Source of the DNA: Brugia malayi
Taxonomy: Eukaryota > Nematoda > Chromadorea > Rhabditida > Onchocercidae
DNA length: 64,000 bases
Direction: 5' to 3'
NCBI RefSeq assembly: GCF_000002995.4
Contig: NW_025062478.1
Location: forward strand, 4,812,001 to 4,876,000
Within the stretch, counting starts at the first letter, position 1; every line of letters begins with the position of its first letter. Below the pieces are notes generated by a model that ran no database searches, was not told the origin of the DNA, and was given only the letters and a program-made list of their open reading frames with translations. The position numbers were made by a program, and so were the translations under genes. Positions 38,652 to 50,779 of this stretch are shown here, in pieces.

Positions 38652-41600
38652 GATTTGCAGAGATTTGCAAGAAAGGAAATTGTCAATTACGTAACAGTTT
38701 GCTTCAAATTAAAAATTTAAGCAATGCATCTATGCAACTACATTTATGCTTGCCACTTTCAACCATAAACAAGAAATTGATGATGCATTGCTGCATGCAT
38801 TTATGAATTGAATTGTTGGCAAAAACACCTACCTGTCTAAAATAGCCAAAACAATTTAACTGAGACAGAATAGACATAATAAAGAAAAAAATAATGTAAT
38901 CAAGCTACAGCATTTAAAAGAAGTCCATTTTTTTTCTCTTCGATCACTGACAACGAAAAATTTCATTTAAAAAAATTCCCACTTTTTTCTGTTTGTTATA
39001 AATAATCACAATAAGTTTATCTTTTAAAAAATAAAGCTCTCCGAAAAAATGTTTTCAAATATATTATATATATGATATTTGCAATAACGTAGGATGAAAC
39101 GTAGGTCTATGAAATAAATAGAGCAGGTGTTCTGTCTATGATAATTTCCCTGTTTGTCCCAGAAAACAATTACTGACGCAATTTTACGCTTTATAGAATC
39201 ATGCTTCATAAACTGAATATTTTCATTTCATTTTAGTCTCGCATAATTAAACCCAAATTCAAAAAAATCTTTTTACCATAGAGAAGTGTAAACGGAATGA
39301 AAGATGCTAAAAGCATGTGTTGAATTTTTTGAACCGAACAAAACTTTTAGTTTTAAAATGATTTCTTAATTCAGATGGAACTTTAAAAATTATTATCGAT
39401 TAATAATAGTACCAATCATCCTTAATTATCATTATCATAAGTTACTTCATTATTGATCCTACTCCTATTTTACTAAAACATTAATGTATTAACTGTAGAT
39501 GATTATTTAGGATTACTCTGCTTAGAGATATAATTATTTCCATTTAAGACTTTATCAGATTATGGATATTATTTCTTCCAATACGACAATAATTTCTCTA
39601 ACTAAATAATAGTTTTATCTCTGAAATGTTGCTAGAAAAGTGCCTGAATGTGGCATAGCCATAAAATCACAGAGTCACAATATTCGGCCAAAAATAGAAA
39701 AATTGTGTCACATATACTTAATATTTCTTATCAAATCCATGCATCATTATGAAAAAACAAAATAAAATTTTATGGCTATAACAAGTCCTGGAATTAAGTT
39801 AAATTGAAGTGAATTGTGTTCTATGTTGTTACTGCTTCATCAATTTTGAAATATTTGATCATAATTCAGTTCTTATTCAGTCCTCTTTTTCTCATTCGTA
39901 TCATTATTAATTCTTAAATTTATTTGTTTAAATTGTCTCCTATAATTTTGCATATCTATCATCAATTATTTCAGATTATCTGATGACAAACAATTTTGAT
40001 TTAAATCCTTTGTTTCGCTTTTTAAATTGCTTCATACTTATTTAAAAATGATAAAAAAGTTGAAGAGTGTAAGCCAATGAAGTGATCTTGTATGTATTGG
40101 AATCTTTTTTCATTAACGGTGCATTTTTAATCTGAAGGACTTATCATTTATCATATCATATCAATTCCATTTAAGATATTACTTGCTGCCTAAAAAGAGA
40201 AAAAAAACATTAAAGACTATGCGAATTTCTCCTTTTCAAACAATTTCTTAGACTTTATGGCATATAAATTCGTTTTTGTCTAAAATGTTCACTGGAGAAG
40301 ATCGCATATATTTCAAACAATCATTGAAATTGTCAACAAATCTCAAATAATGATACAGTCGAAGTGTTCCGACCTTCTGAAGGAGAAATGGAACAACATT
40401 TTAGACATTGAACCTCTCAGTACAATTCATTCACTCACGAAACTTTTCAAACTTAACTTCTTTCAGTTAATACCAGATAATCTTTCCCAACTTTCTGTCA
40501 CATTGCTTTTCAATTGTCTGGAAATAATCTCATCGAGATTAATCCAAGTTAAACAAAGTGGTCAGACTTCATACAATGATGAATGACTGATTGACAGGGA
40601 AGTCAAATTTTGAACTAAAATTAGAAAACGGTTGAAAAATGTAACAGCATGACATCTAAATATACGACGTTGCAGTAACGACTTTAGACTAGCAGAATGG
40701 GAATTATCCGTTAGGTTTAGTAATCCAATTGCTGTTATATCATTCCTAACAGCCCTCCTTCCTTCCTCTCTCCCATTTGAACTCTCTACCCTTTCTTTCC
40801 TATCACAGCATCCAAATCATACTAATTAACAACCAGATATTAGCTCCTCATCATTTCTTCCGCCTTTAATGCTTGTCCATTACTAGGCTTCAACTCTGCA
40901 AACTGCAATCTCGAATTGCCTAAAATCCATCTTTCCTAACTGATCCATCCATATTTGACCATTCTCACATGTGTCATATCAGTGTCATTCTTCAACGCAC
41001 CACGAACGAGTTTACTGCGTCATAGCATCAGATGCATTATGCTTCTTAACAATATGGAAATGAAAAGAAATGATTAAAAGTGTTTTTCATATTAAGTTTT
41101 TTTGGATGAAGGCAATCATTGTTAAACACATCATTGGAGTTGATAATATTGAGATAATTCATTGCAGTTATGAAATAAGCTTAAATTAAATACTTGAAAC
41201 AGTGTTGGTTAATTAGCAAATGCTACACTATCATTAATCTTAGCTTATTCATTTACTGATTAAGCAGAAGAAGACAAAACCATTCATTAGTAAGCTTATC
41301 AGAATTTCCGATTACCATTTTTCTCAAACAAGGTTGAACTTTCCATTAATAATTGAGTTGTCGGTAATTTTTTTATTCAACGGCAGCACTCAATTATTTA
41401 ATACTTTTAAACTGAGTTAATTCACTCATCTCAGGGATTTTATATTAATTAAATTTCAAAGCAAAATTCTTATCGCTGAAACAGTAACTATAAAAAAGCA
41501 AATAAATGTTATTATCATTTTTCTTTCATTAATTAGAGGAATCTTTTTGAAAATTTTCAATTGATATCTTTGCAAAGTGTAAGTTTAAATCTATAGAATT

Positions 41601-44600
41601 TTAAATTCTAACAAGCTATTTATTGCATGTTTAGTGATGTTGAATTTATTGGTGAATTTCAAACAAAGTCTCATTACATTTGTTTTTTTTTTTTTGATAC
41701 TCATTACATCATTCGTTCGCTGATTTTTTTATCTCTTTGATCGAAAGAGATGAAAGAGATATTTGCTTTTAGATAGAAATTGCAAGTTATATTAAAGAAA
41801 ATTCATTCCGGGCACTTACTGTTCTGTTTCTAAATTTTAAACTGCTAAAGGCGTTTTCTGTGCATGAGAAGTCGAATTTGTAGATCATACAATTATGGAA
41901 ATTAAATTGCTAAACAGGATAAAATGTCGCCTTCACTTTATTTCTTGGAATGTTTAAATTTTCTAGCCTTTGCTAGAATCTCCATCTTTTCTGAGAAATT
42001 TTGATTATTTTAGCAATGTGAAATTTAATTCTAAATATAAAGTTAAAAATAGTTTAGCTTTTTTTTTCAACGAACAGTTTCTATATCATTTCTACTTTTT
42101 TATGCTGTTTATAACCTTGTTCGTTATGTTCACGAATAGAGCCTTATTTAAAATTCTCTCTTTTTCCATAATATAATGTAAATGCTTAAAGCTATATTCT
42201 TGACATTGAAAGCTTTCATGAGATATTTATATTCTTTTTCGAAATTTAATCCGACTTTAAAATTTTGTTCATATAATATAATTTTATATTTGCATTAAAG
42301 TGAGATTTAACCATTGTGAAAAAAATCAGTTCCTTTTTACCGATTTTTCTTTTGATCTTTGCAAATATCTAAAGATGCTTAGAATATTATATTTGTTTAC
42401 ACGTTTATCAGTTTATCTACATTCAAGGTGCTTGTTGACAACTTTTTCTCCTAGTTTGCGGCAATTTGCAAATGAGACAATATTGGATTGTCTGTTCATT
42501 TAAATCATTCAAATGAAACATATTTTAATGTCATTAAATAATTTCAAGTAATTTCTACATTCAGTACTAGTAACTATTCCACAGATAATTTGAAGAAGTA
42601 AATTTCAGTTCTTAAATGCTTGAATTTCACGAGATGTAGAAATTTTCCTGATAGGGTTAATAAGAAATCAATCATTTTTATGACCTTTGAAAATGAAAGC
42701 GTAGAAAGTTCTTTTTCCGTTTTCGTAATGATATATGAAATATTGCAATGACGTCAGTTTGGTTTGTCAACTGAAATTAATAAGGCTTTTTTATGAGGAA
42801 GGAGTATATGGCAAGAATAGATATGATTGATGTACCAGCCTGTAAATGTGACCAAGCATAGCGATGCCTAATACTTCTGATTATTTAATTAATTTAAGAG
42901 ACATTCATTCCTTTTCGAGATTTTTTTGCCAGACAGTAAAATGTCCAGTTGTGTTAAATTTTCATTGAAATGTCAATTTCATTTCCACTTTCATACTTTC
43001 TTACGAGATGCCAAGAATTTAGCAATTATTAATAGCAGTGTGCCTTAATGATAGATGAATTATGACAATGGCAGATTCATCATGAATTAGAACTTCTAAA
43101 TAGATTACTTATGACATTTAATTGTTTCCCATTTTCACTTTCTCCTTTTCTCTTTTCTTCCCTACCACTTTCTTTCTTTTTTATGCTTGATCTATTCCTT
43201 TGCTATCCTTTTAATTTTTGAAGAAATCACAAAACTTGGTTTCGGCTGCCAGGTGAAATAATTGTTGTATAACATTCAATCAGGAAAGAAATGATGGAAT
43301 ATTGTGCTTAGTCGATTCAAAATTCTGGATTTAAATTTCATATTATGATAAATATTCTATAACAATACGTAATTAAATGCTTATCACTCATTCTAGTAAA
43401 ACAGTCTTAGAAAGATTATTTGAAATGAGAACAATGACTATGCAAGAGCTTCTCAACAAATTAATAGTTTCACAAGTTATTCCCCAATGATTCAGGAAAA
43501 AAATAGGAAAATTGAATTTTGTGCAACAAATACAGCGAAAGAAAAATAAGCTATCTGATCAAGGACTAACAACACTTTTTGGAAGTTAATCTACTCATGA
43601 TCTAATTTCGTTTAATCTAACCATCAGGGAATAACTTGTGAAATTATTACTTTTATTAAGAATCTTTTACATTTACTTTTCTCTTGTTTAAGTCCCTGTC
43701 TTGCAGTTCATGAGCGCAAGTTTAAATATGTATTTTCTGATGAGTAGACCGGAACAATAGATTTCCAGAAATAGAATCGATCCAAATTTTCGTATTTTAT
43801 TGAGTATATATATATATTGGCATTACATACCTGACAGACGCTTGCAATTGAGCTTCCGGAAATAACTAGTTAGCCATCTGTTTCAAGTAATTATAAGGGA
43901 TCATGAATTTTTGTTGGACTGCACGGAATTGTTTTCAGTCGTTGATAAAGCAGCAGTTGAAGGTCGATGTCAACTTGCAGTTGCAAGCAAACACCTCGTT
44001 ATTAGAGTTAATAATTGTTGAGAATTTAATGAATTCAACAAACTACATTTGGTTGTTTGTGCACATACGTATGTATGCGTGTTTCGTGCGTGGAATCCTC
44101 TTTTGAAAATGCTGATTAACCATTAAAAGAAATTGTTAACAATGCATTTCTGATGCCTTTTTTATTGATTATTATTTCCATGAATATTTATGCTATTGAA
44201 GTTAGAAGTAATTGAAAAAGTGTTGAAATGAAGTTCAGTATTTCACTTTATGGAGCAATAAAAACATAAATGGAGTGTGTGACATATTACTGCATTTTGA
44301 AATAAAGCAATTTCAAAAATCTCGAATACAAAATTATCTGAGTAGTCATTCGATTCACTCAGAAATTGACAATAGATACTTTAAACAGTAGAAAAAAATA
44401 TACTCCATGATGGCGTTTCAAACACTATGACTCTCTTATGTACATCACCATGGTTTTCTTATCACTTTCTGTTTTATTGATAAGAAATTTGTTAGACTTA
44501 TAATTTTAGTCAACTACAACAATTGATATATTTTTGTATAGAAAAGATTTTAAAAAATGATAAAATATGATTTCTGTCATTTATCTGTGACTTTCAATCA

Positions 44601-45383
44601 CAATGAAATTTGAAATTTGACATGTAAGAAGTGTTTTCGTGATATTTTGCAACGAAATATTTGCTAGAGCACAAAAATGTCTGATGGAAACAGAATCAAA
44701 AACTAAAGCATTTATGCTTGTGGTTTTTTCATATGACTAATTATACGAGTAAACTGAGATTTTCTGACTTCGATGCACAGTCTGCTCGATTTTGTTAGAA
44801 GCAATTGAGGAATTTGAATAAAGCTAAGATGAAGAAGAAATGGACATCAAAGATTCTATACACAGTTGAACGACAAGAGCTATAGATACAGATTTCAAAT
44901 AATTTCAAATTTTGCAATCTGAGGATGAAAAAATGTCATCCTAGATTGAACGGAAACATCTTTTAGCATACAAAAGAAAGAATTCATGAAAACGTAGATA
45001 AATAATCCATAACGGAAGAATTGATTATCTATACTGAAACTAAAATTCATAATAAAACATCAAAGTCCTTCGAGAAATGTTACACTGAACGTATCAAACT
45101 GGAATTTTTTGTTGATAAATTATCTACAGTTGAAGAATTGATAAGCTATCATCGGATATGAGATGCCTAACATTGACAAACACAAGAATGTATGTTTTTG
45201 AAACTTCCACTTTGTAGATCGAATATACTGTCATCTTTTTTGAAAATAATATTCTCCAGTATTACTGAAATCATATTACAGAAATTTTATCGATTTTTGT
45301 AGGAATGGTTGAAAAGAGAAAATTACATCGCTGCTAGAAGTGTTGAGGAATTCAAGAGTTTGATTTAGGATATAACAACGATA

Positions 45384-46207
45384 ATCATGATATAGTGATC
45401 ATGATATGATCAGAAGTTTTAGTTGAATTCTCCATATATTAAGGAGATATATAACTAATGAAATTGAATTACTCTCGCAAAAACAGTCGTTGAAATGCTC
45501 GGGCAAAATTACTGAGAAACCTACCAACTAAAAAAATAAGTAAAATCTGATGAAAAGTTGTGAACGAATGCAGCGCTCAGTTCCATTTTCTCGTCCGACA
45601 TAATGAATTAGCCAGCATGGTGTAATTTTTCTAAATGAAAATTGTAATGGAAAAAAGAATTGTTACAATTGGATAAAGAATAAAGATGAAATATAGAGAA
45701 GAAGGAAAATTAATTCACTGTATGCTTTGGACAATTTTCCCTTTCTCTTTCTCTCTCTCCCTTTCTCTTTCTCTCCCTCCTTCTCTCTCTTAAGTTCAAA
45801 GACTAATTTATCATGTTTCTATGTCACCTGAAAAACGCAATAAAAAAAAGAAAACGAAACAAAAGCTAAAGAAAGGAGCAGAAACAACGAAACTAGAAGT
45901 TTTCATATGTACGGAAGGGAACAAACTGTTCCTGCGTTACGTGAAAAATTGATTATTTTACGTGTTACGTGAAAGAGAAAAAGCACTTAGCGGACGTTGT
46001 GATTCTGTGCAAAAAATGGAAGATAAATGACACTTTTTAAGCAAATTTATCAATTTATTGTCAAATAAAACATTCGTCTCTTACAGAATTACACAGTGAA
46101 ACTCGGCGATCAGAGCATTGGACGAAATTCTCTTCTATCATTTCAAAAAAACTAGTGGAATTTTGCCAATTGGCATGATACACACACACACACACACAGA
46201 CAGACAG

Positions 46208-46268
<61 letters not shown>

Positions 46269-46630
46269 GACAGATACATACACACACAGACTTTCAAATG
46301 ATGTCAAGTTGGGACATTTTCAGATGAAAACATTCAATTAAAATTAACAAAATTTCTTTTTTTATTAATAAATTCTAAAGTATCAGTCGACATTCCTTAT
46401 GCAGTAATTAAGATATTTTGAATTTGCTAATTAACTAAATCATTTGATGTCTTTCTGCCGTGGGAAAATCAATTGAATTTTAAGCAATGAGTGGCATGCT
46501 TAGCTGAATTCGTTACGCTGAATGCATCTCAATTCCCACATGGTAAACATTCAGTCGAAGAAAGTAACTCAACCACAATCCTCCGACTTAGTTTACAATT
46601 TAAATTTAACAATAATAGTGAGTGGTCTAA
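45384..46630 (+). repeat. Inverted repeat, left arm
   Basis: This arm matches 50779-49551 on the opposite strand over about 1.24 kb at what looks like roughly 99 percent identity outside the microsatellite. It contains a 57-nt polypyrimidine tract (45735-45791) and a long (CA)n tract interrupted by CAGACAGA (about 46181-46290). Cys-Val or His-Thr open frames here are microsatellite translations, not genes. Confidence 0.92.
45735..45791 (+). repeat. 57-nt polypyrimidine (CT-rich) tract in the left arm
   Basis: An uninterrupted run of C and T with CTTTCTCTTTCTCTC-like units, mirrored as a polypurine tract at 50372-50428 in the right arm. Such tracts can form triplex structures in vitro (general knowledge). 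Confidence 0.85.
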
Positions 46631-46669
46631 TGAACAAACCACGAAGATATAATTAAAGTTATTAACGAT

Positions 46670-46870
46670 GCGTGTGGTATTGGTAGTTCAGTGGTTAGTA
46701 CTGTGTGTGGGCGTTTTACTGAGCTGGGTTCAGTTCTCCTGTGCACCCTGTGTTGTTGACATGACACTTACCATATGAAGAAGACCTACTGCTTGAGATT
46801 TGTTGATGATGTCATCCTCAAATCAATGATCGCTAATTGTCATAGTTACACTGATGGGAACGGTTGTTTT
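46670..46870 (+). mobile_element. tRNA-derived SINE-like module in the spacer
   Basis: TAGTTCAGTGGTTAG at about 46684-46698 resembles a tRNA A box and D-loop, and GGTTCAGTTCT at 46727-46737 matches the B-box consensus at ten of eleven positions. The spacing is typical of a tRNA gene, and CACC follows near the expected 3' end. The T-stem and acceptor stem pair poorly, so it is not a working tRNA. A tRNA-like head followed by unrelated sequence is the layout of a SINE. The 3' end is unknown; 46870 is only a guess. Confidence 0.42.
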
Positions 46871-49550
46871 CAGTCTAAATAAAATTCTTCACATAAAGTC
46901 GTTAACTTGGACTGTGTTTAATTTAGAATAGTTATTATTGAGAAGTAGTCATAAGATGGCTTGCAACCATGAGACACACAAGTATTAACCTATATCAACA
47001 ATATAGACTTTAAGAACCAAATGAATGCGAGAGGAGAAGCTATATTATGGATTCTCGGCACCGAGAATTAAGTACAGGAAGGTGGGTTGGTTGAACGAAG
47101 GGTTTACGACCTTATAAACAGCAAAGTTTTAGTTTGGCTATCAGACTGGAAAATCTTCACAATGAAATTTGGAGTAATTTTGAACATAAACAATGTTCTT
47201 TGGTATAAATGATTGCTACAAATTGAAATAGTTCTGTATTTGTCTAAAATCTCCTTTAAAATTAAGACATTCTTTAGTTTTAGGGAATGACATAATTTTG
47301 TCTCCATCTGTTATTGCTTTGGGTTTTTCTCAACATTTATACATATCGGACATTGTGGAAATTTCTTGAAGTAATCAAAAATTATTCATTCTATAAGTTC
47401 ACTTGAAAGAAGACTAACTCCTCCTATAAATATTTGAAATGATTTCATGCAAAATATACATAGTATTCTGCTTTTGTTAGTAAAAAATATTCAAATTGTC
47501 ATTTCTATATGTTTGTGCATTTTTGAAAGTGTCTCATAAGGGAAAGAAATAATTTAGCCATATTTTCTGACTTTTCATATTTTTAAGGCATTTTGTTTTT
47601 CGTACTCACTTTTGATTACTAGAAAATTAAGGAATGATATTAATTATTCATAAATTTACCATTACTTATTGGCATTTAAAAAAAGAAAGAAATGTCAAAA
47701 AATGCTTCGAAGGAATAAAAATGAGCAATACAACAAGGATCATTCTAATTGAGCAATTCATTATGCTAAATGCTTTCAGAAAATAAAGAATATGAGAATA
47801 TAAATACATTAATTCCATTCCATGATTATTTCCGACTTACTTTTTCCGAATATTGAGGAGTATTTGCTTTTTATTTATTGGATTTCTGTCGAGTAATTAA
47901 ATTTAAAAGGCATAATCTAAGGTTTTATAGTCAGAGAAATGGTAAGGTCTTTTCTCTTTCTTTTTTTTTGTTGAATTCAACAGAAATATTAAACTTTTTC
48001 GTTGTGTTTTTACAACAGTTGGATGTTAATATTGGTTGTGAATGTTCCGCCATTAATCTGAAAAACATTAATGGCTTATTCATGTTTATTAATCTACTAT
48101 TTTTTAGAGAAAAATAGTCGTAACCAAAAAAAGAAAAGAAAAATTTAGTTGCGAATTTTATTTTATATTATCCAGATTGTAATAAACAAATGTTTAGATC
48201 TTTTATTTCATTTAAATTTACAGAAGAGATCAGGACAACTTCTGTTTAATTCTTTCCTAATTTAATGATTAATCAAAAAGAAAAAAGAAGAAAAAAGATA
48301 ATGAAGAAATCAGTTTGTGTGATATTGGTTGTTTTGATGTGTCCTTTTAAAGTTGAATAAAAATAAATTGAAAAAAATTGTTTAAAAGTAGTCCTTGCCA
48401 TTTCAACGCCATTTCTTCTTTATTGTTACTGTAAATAGGAAAAAATTTTTTTGGGACAGTGCTTATTAAAAAATTAAATATCTGGAACGATTTGTTTCAA
48501 TTTTCTTCTCAAGTTTTCTGGTCAAAATACTGTATAGTAATTCCGATTTTTAATTCGTAGCACTAACGTTCCATCTTTTCTTCGTGTGTCGATTTGCTAT
48601 TGCGATTTAGTGAATTACCCGAAGCGAAAGCTATTCTTTTCGAAAAACCCATGGGAAAAGGGAAAATGAAGAAAGCTAAGCTTGTCATCCATTAAAGTTA
48701 TGCAAATAAGTGTAAAATGCTTTGTCCATACAATGATAATTAGGATAATGACTTACTGCAATTAATGTAATTTATAAATTCCATCCTATCCAAATGTAAT
48801 ATAAATGGTAGAATGTAGCTCAAACAAATCAGAAATTCATTTTATTAAACGAACAATGATTCATATCACTAATGCAAACATTTGTTATTAAAATAAGTTC
48901 AGTAAAATCACCAAATTATTCTGATCAAAGATTTTGAGTTTATACATTCTTCATTGCTGCTAAAAACATAATAAGTAATAAAGATGGAAAGAACTGGTAA
49001 ATGCTTTGTTGGAAATTAAAATGGTGCAATCAATGGGAGCAGATAATGCAAAAAATAAAATAAAATAAACAAATAAATAAGTAACAAACAAATTTGGTCT
49101 TTTTTCTGAATACTGGTTTTTATCAAGAACTAACATTTCATGGATGGAAGATATGCTTCCCTTATAGCTGTGTTATTCATTCCAGTCACTCTTCTTTCAT
49201 CTTTCATATCACAATTTATCATTTTTGAAGTTCCGAATGAGCTAAAAAGCTCTCATTAAATCAATGAAAAATTGTGCAAAAAAGTGGAGAAAAATGGAAA
49301 AAAGATAATTGTATGGAAGGCGAATTAAATTTCAAATCTGAAAATGTCCCAAATATACAAGCAAATGAACAAACAAACAAATAAACAAACAGACACATAC
49401 ATATACATACACACAAATACACAAATAGACACACACATACACATTTCAGTCAGTACGCTCTCTGCTTTGCATAAAATATTTTGAATTGCGTTCCCAAATG
49501 TACTTCCATCAGATTTCATCTCCATGAAATGGAACGATACTTTGAGGGTC
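46871..49550. other. Spacer between the inverted-repeat arms; no gene recognised
   Basis: AT-rich sequence without a coding frame I can support (47104-47307 and 47878-48117 are open but featureless). Close to the right arm, 49336-49352 repeats the 17-nt ATCTGAAAATGTCCCAA string also found in the right arm at about 49857, and is likewise followed by CA-rich sequence, suggesting a partial extra copy of the arm's microsatellite boundary. Confidence 0.5.
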
Positions 49551-49912
49551 TTAGACCACTCACTATTATTGTTAAATTTAAATTGTAAACTAAGTCGGAG
49601 GATTGTGGTTGAGTTACTTTCTTCGACTGAATGTTTACCATGTGGGAATTGAGATGCATTCAGCGTAACGAATTCAGCTAAGCATGCCACTCATTGCTTA
49701 AAATTCAATTGATTTTCCCACGGCAGAAAGACATCAAATGATTTAGTTAATTAGCAAATTCAAAATATCTTAATTACTGCATAAGGAATGTCGACTGATA
49801 CTTTAGAATTTATTAATAAAAAAAGAAATTTTGTTAATTTTAATTGAATGTTTTCATCTGAAAATGTCCCAACTTGACATCATTTGAAAGTCTGTGTGTG
49901 TATGTATCTGTC

Positions 49913-49949
<37 letters not shown>

Positions 49950-50779
49950 ATCTGTCTGTCTGTGTGTGTGTGTGTGTGTGTGTATCATGCCAATTGGCAA
50001 AATTCCACTAGTTTTTTTGAAATGATAGAAGAGAATTTCGTCCAATGCTCTGATCGCCGAGTTTCACTGTGTAATTCTGTAAGAGACGAATGTTTTATTT
50101 GACAATAAATTGATAAATTTGCTTAAAAAGTGTCATTTATCTTCCATTTTTTGCACAGAATCACAACGTCCGCTAAGTGCTTTTTCTCTTTCACGTAACA
50201 CGTAAAATAATCAATTTTTCACGTAACGCAAGAACAGTTTGTTCCCTTCCGTACATATGAAAACTTCTAGTTTCGTTGTTTCTGCTCCTTTCTTTAGCTT
50301 TTGTTTCGTTTTCTTTTTTTTATTGCGTTTTTCAGGTGACATAGAAACATGATAAATTAGTCTTTGAACTTAAGAGAGAGAAGGAGGGAGAGAAAGAGAA
50401 AGGGAGAGAGAGAAAGAGAAAGGGAAAATTGTCCAAAGCATACAGTGAATTAATTTTCCTTCTTCTCTATATTTCATCTTTATTCTTTATCCAATTGTAA
50501 CAATTCTTTTTTCCATTACAATTTTCATTTAGAAAAATTACACCATGCTGGCTAATTCATTATGTCGGACGAGAAAATGGAACTGAGCGCTGCATTCGTT
50601 CACAACTTTTCATCAGATTTTACTTATTTTTTTAGTTGGTAGGTTTCTCAGTAATTTTGCCCGAGCATTTCAACGACTGTTTTTGCGAGAGTAATTCAAT
50701 TTCATTAGTTATATATCTCCTTAATATATGGAGAATTCAACTAAAACTTCTGATCATATCATGACCATTATATCATGAT
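49551..50779 (-). repeat. Inverted repeat, right arm
   Basis: Reverse complement of the left arm (45384-46630). It is slightly shorter because its (TG)n tract at about 49914-49983 has fewer units. Observed differences include a C/T change in the segment matching 45933 and two substitutions in the outermost 30 bases. Confidence 0.92.
50372..50428 (+). repeat. 57-nt polypurine (GA-rich) tract in the right arm
   Basis: Exact counterpart of the left-arm polypyrimidine tract, read on the plus strand as G and A only. Confidence 0.85.

Larger units (their letters stand above)
35697..45383. other. Gene-poor AT-rich region; no gene recognised
   Basis: Almost 10 kb without an exon I can support. Details seen: a 19-bp direct repeat TTTGTTACTAGTATCAAAG in two copies (37626-37668), a 21-A run (38631-38651), a hairpin ATCTCTTTGATCGAAAGAGAT near 41732, and a (TA)n run near 43807. 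The open frame at 40350-40586 has no start context or splice sites and is not called. Confidence 0.5.
45384..50779. mobile_element. Putative large foldback / terminal-inverted-repeat element (1.24-kb arms, 2.9-kb spacer)
   Basis: Left arm 45384-46630 is the near-perfect reverse complement of right arm 49551-50779. The 2,920-bp spacer (46631-49550) shows no transposase-like frame, so if this is a transposon it is non-autonomous. The arms differ mainly in (CA)n length and a few base changes, so the copies are young or are kept alike by gene conversion. I could not define a convincing target-site duplication: the outer ends lie in short ATCATGATAT-like repeats that blur the edges. Alternatives are a local inverted segmental duplication or an assembly artefact joining two haplotypes. 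The inverted repeat is certain; its nature is inferred. Confidence 0.55.

Noticed and set aside
46061..46327. Open frames rich in Cys-Val or His-Thr repeats in the left arm
   Set aside because: They are translations of the (CA)n/(TG)n microsatellite and appear again in the right arm on the opposite strand.
46672..46748. A functional tRNA gene
   Set aside because: The A and B boxes are present, but the T-stem and acceptor stem do not pair and no clear anticodon arm forms.
49854..50102. The same frames in the right arm, suggesting a duplicated gene
   Set aside because: Only the microsatellite and its flanks are open; there is no start context, domain or splice structure.
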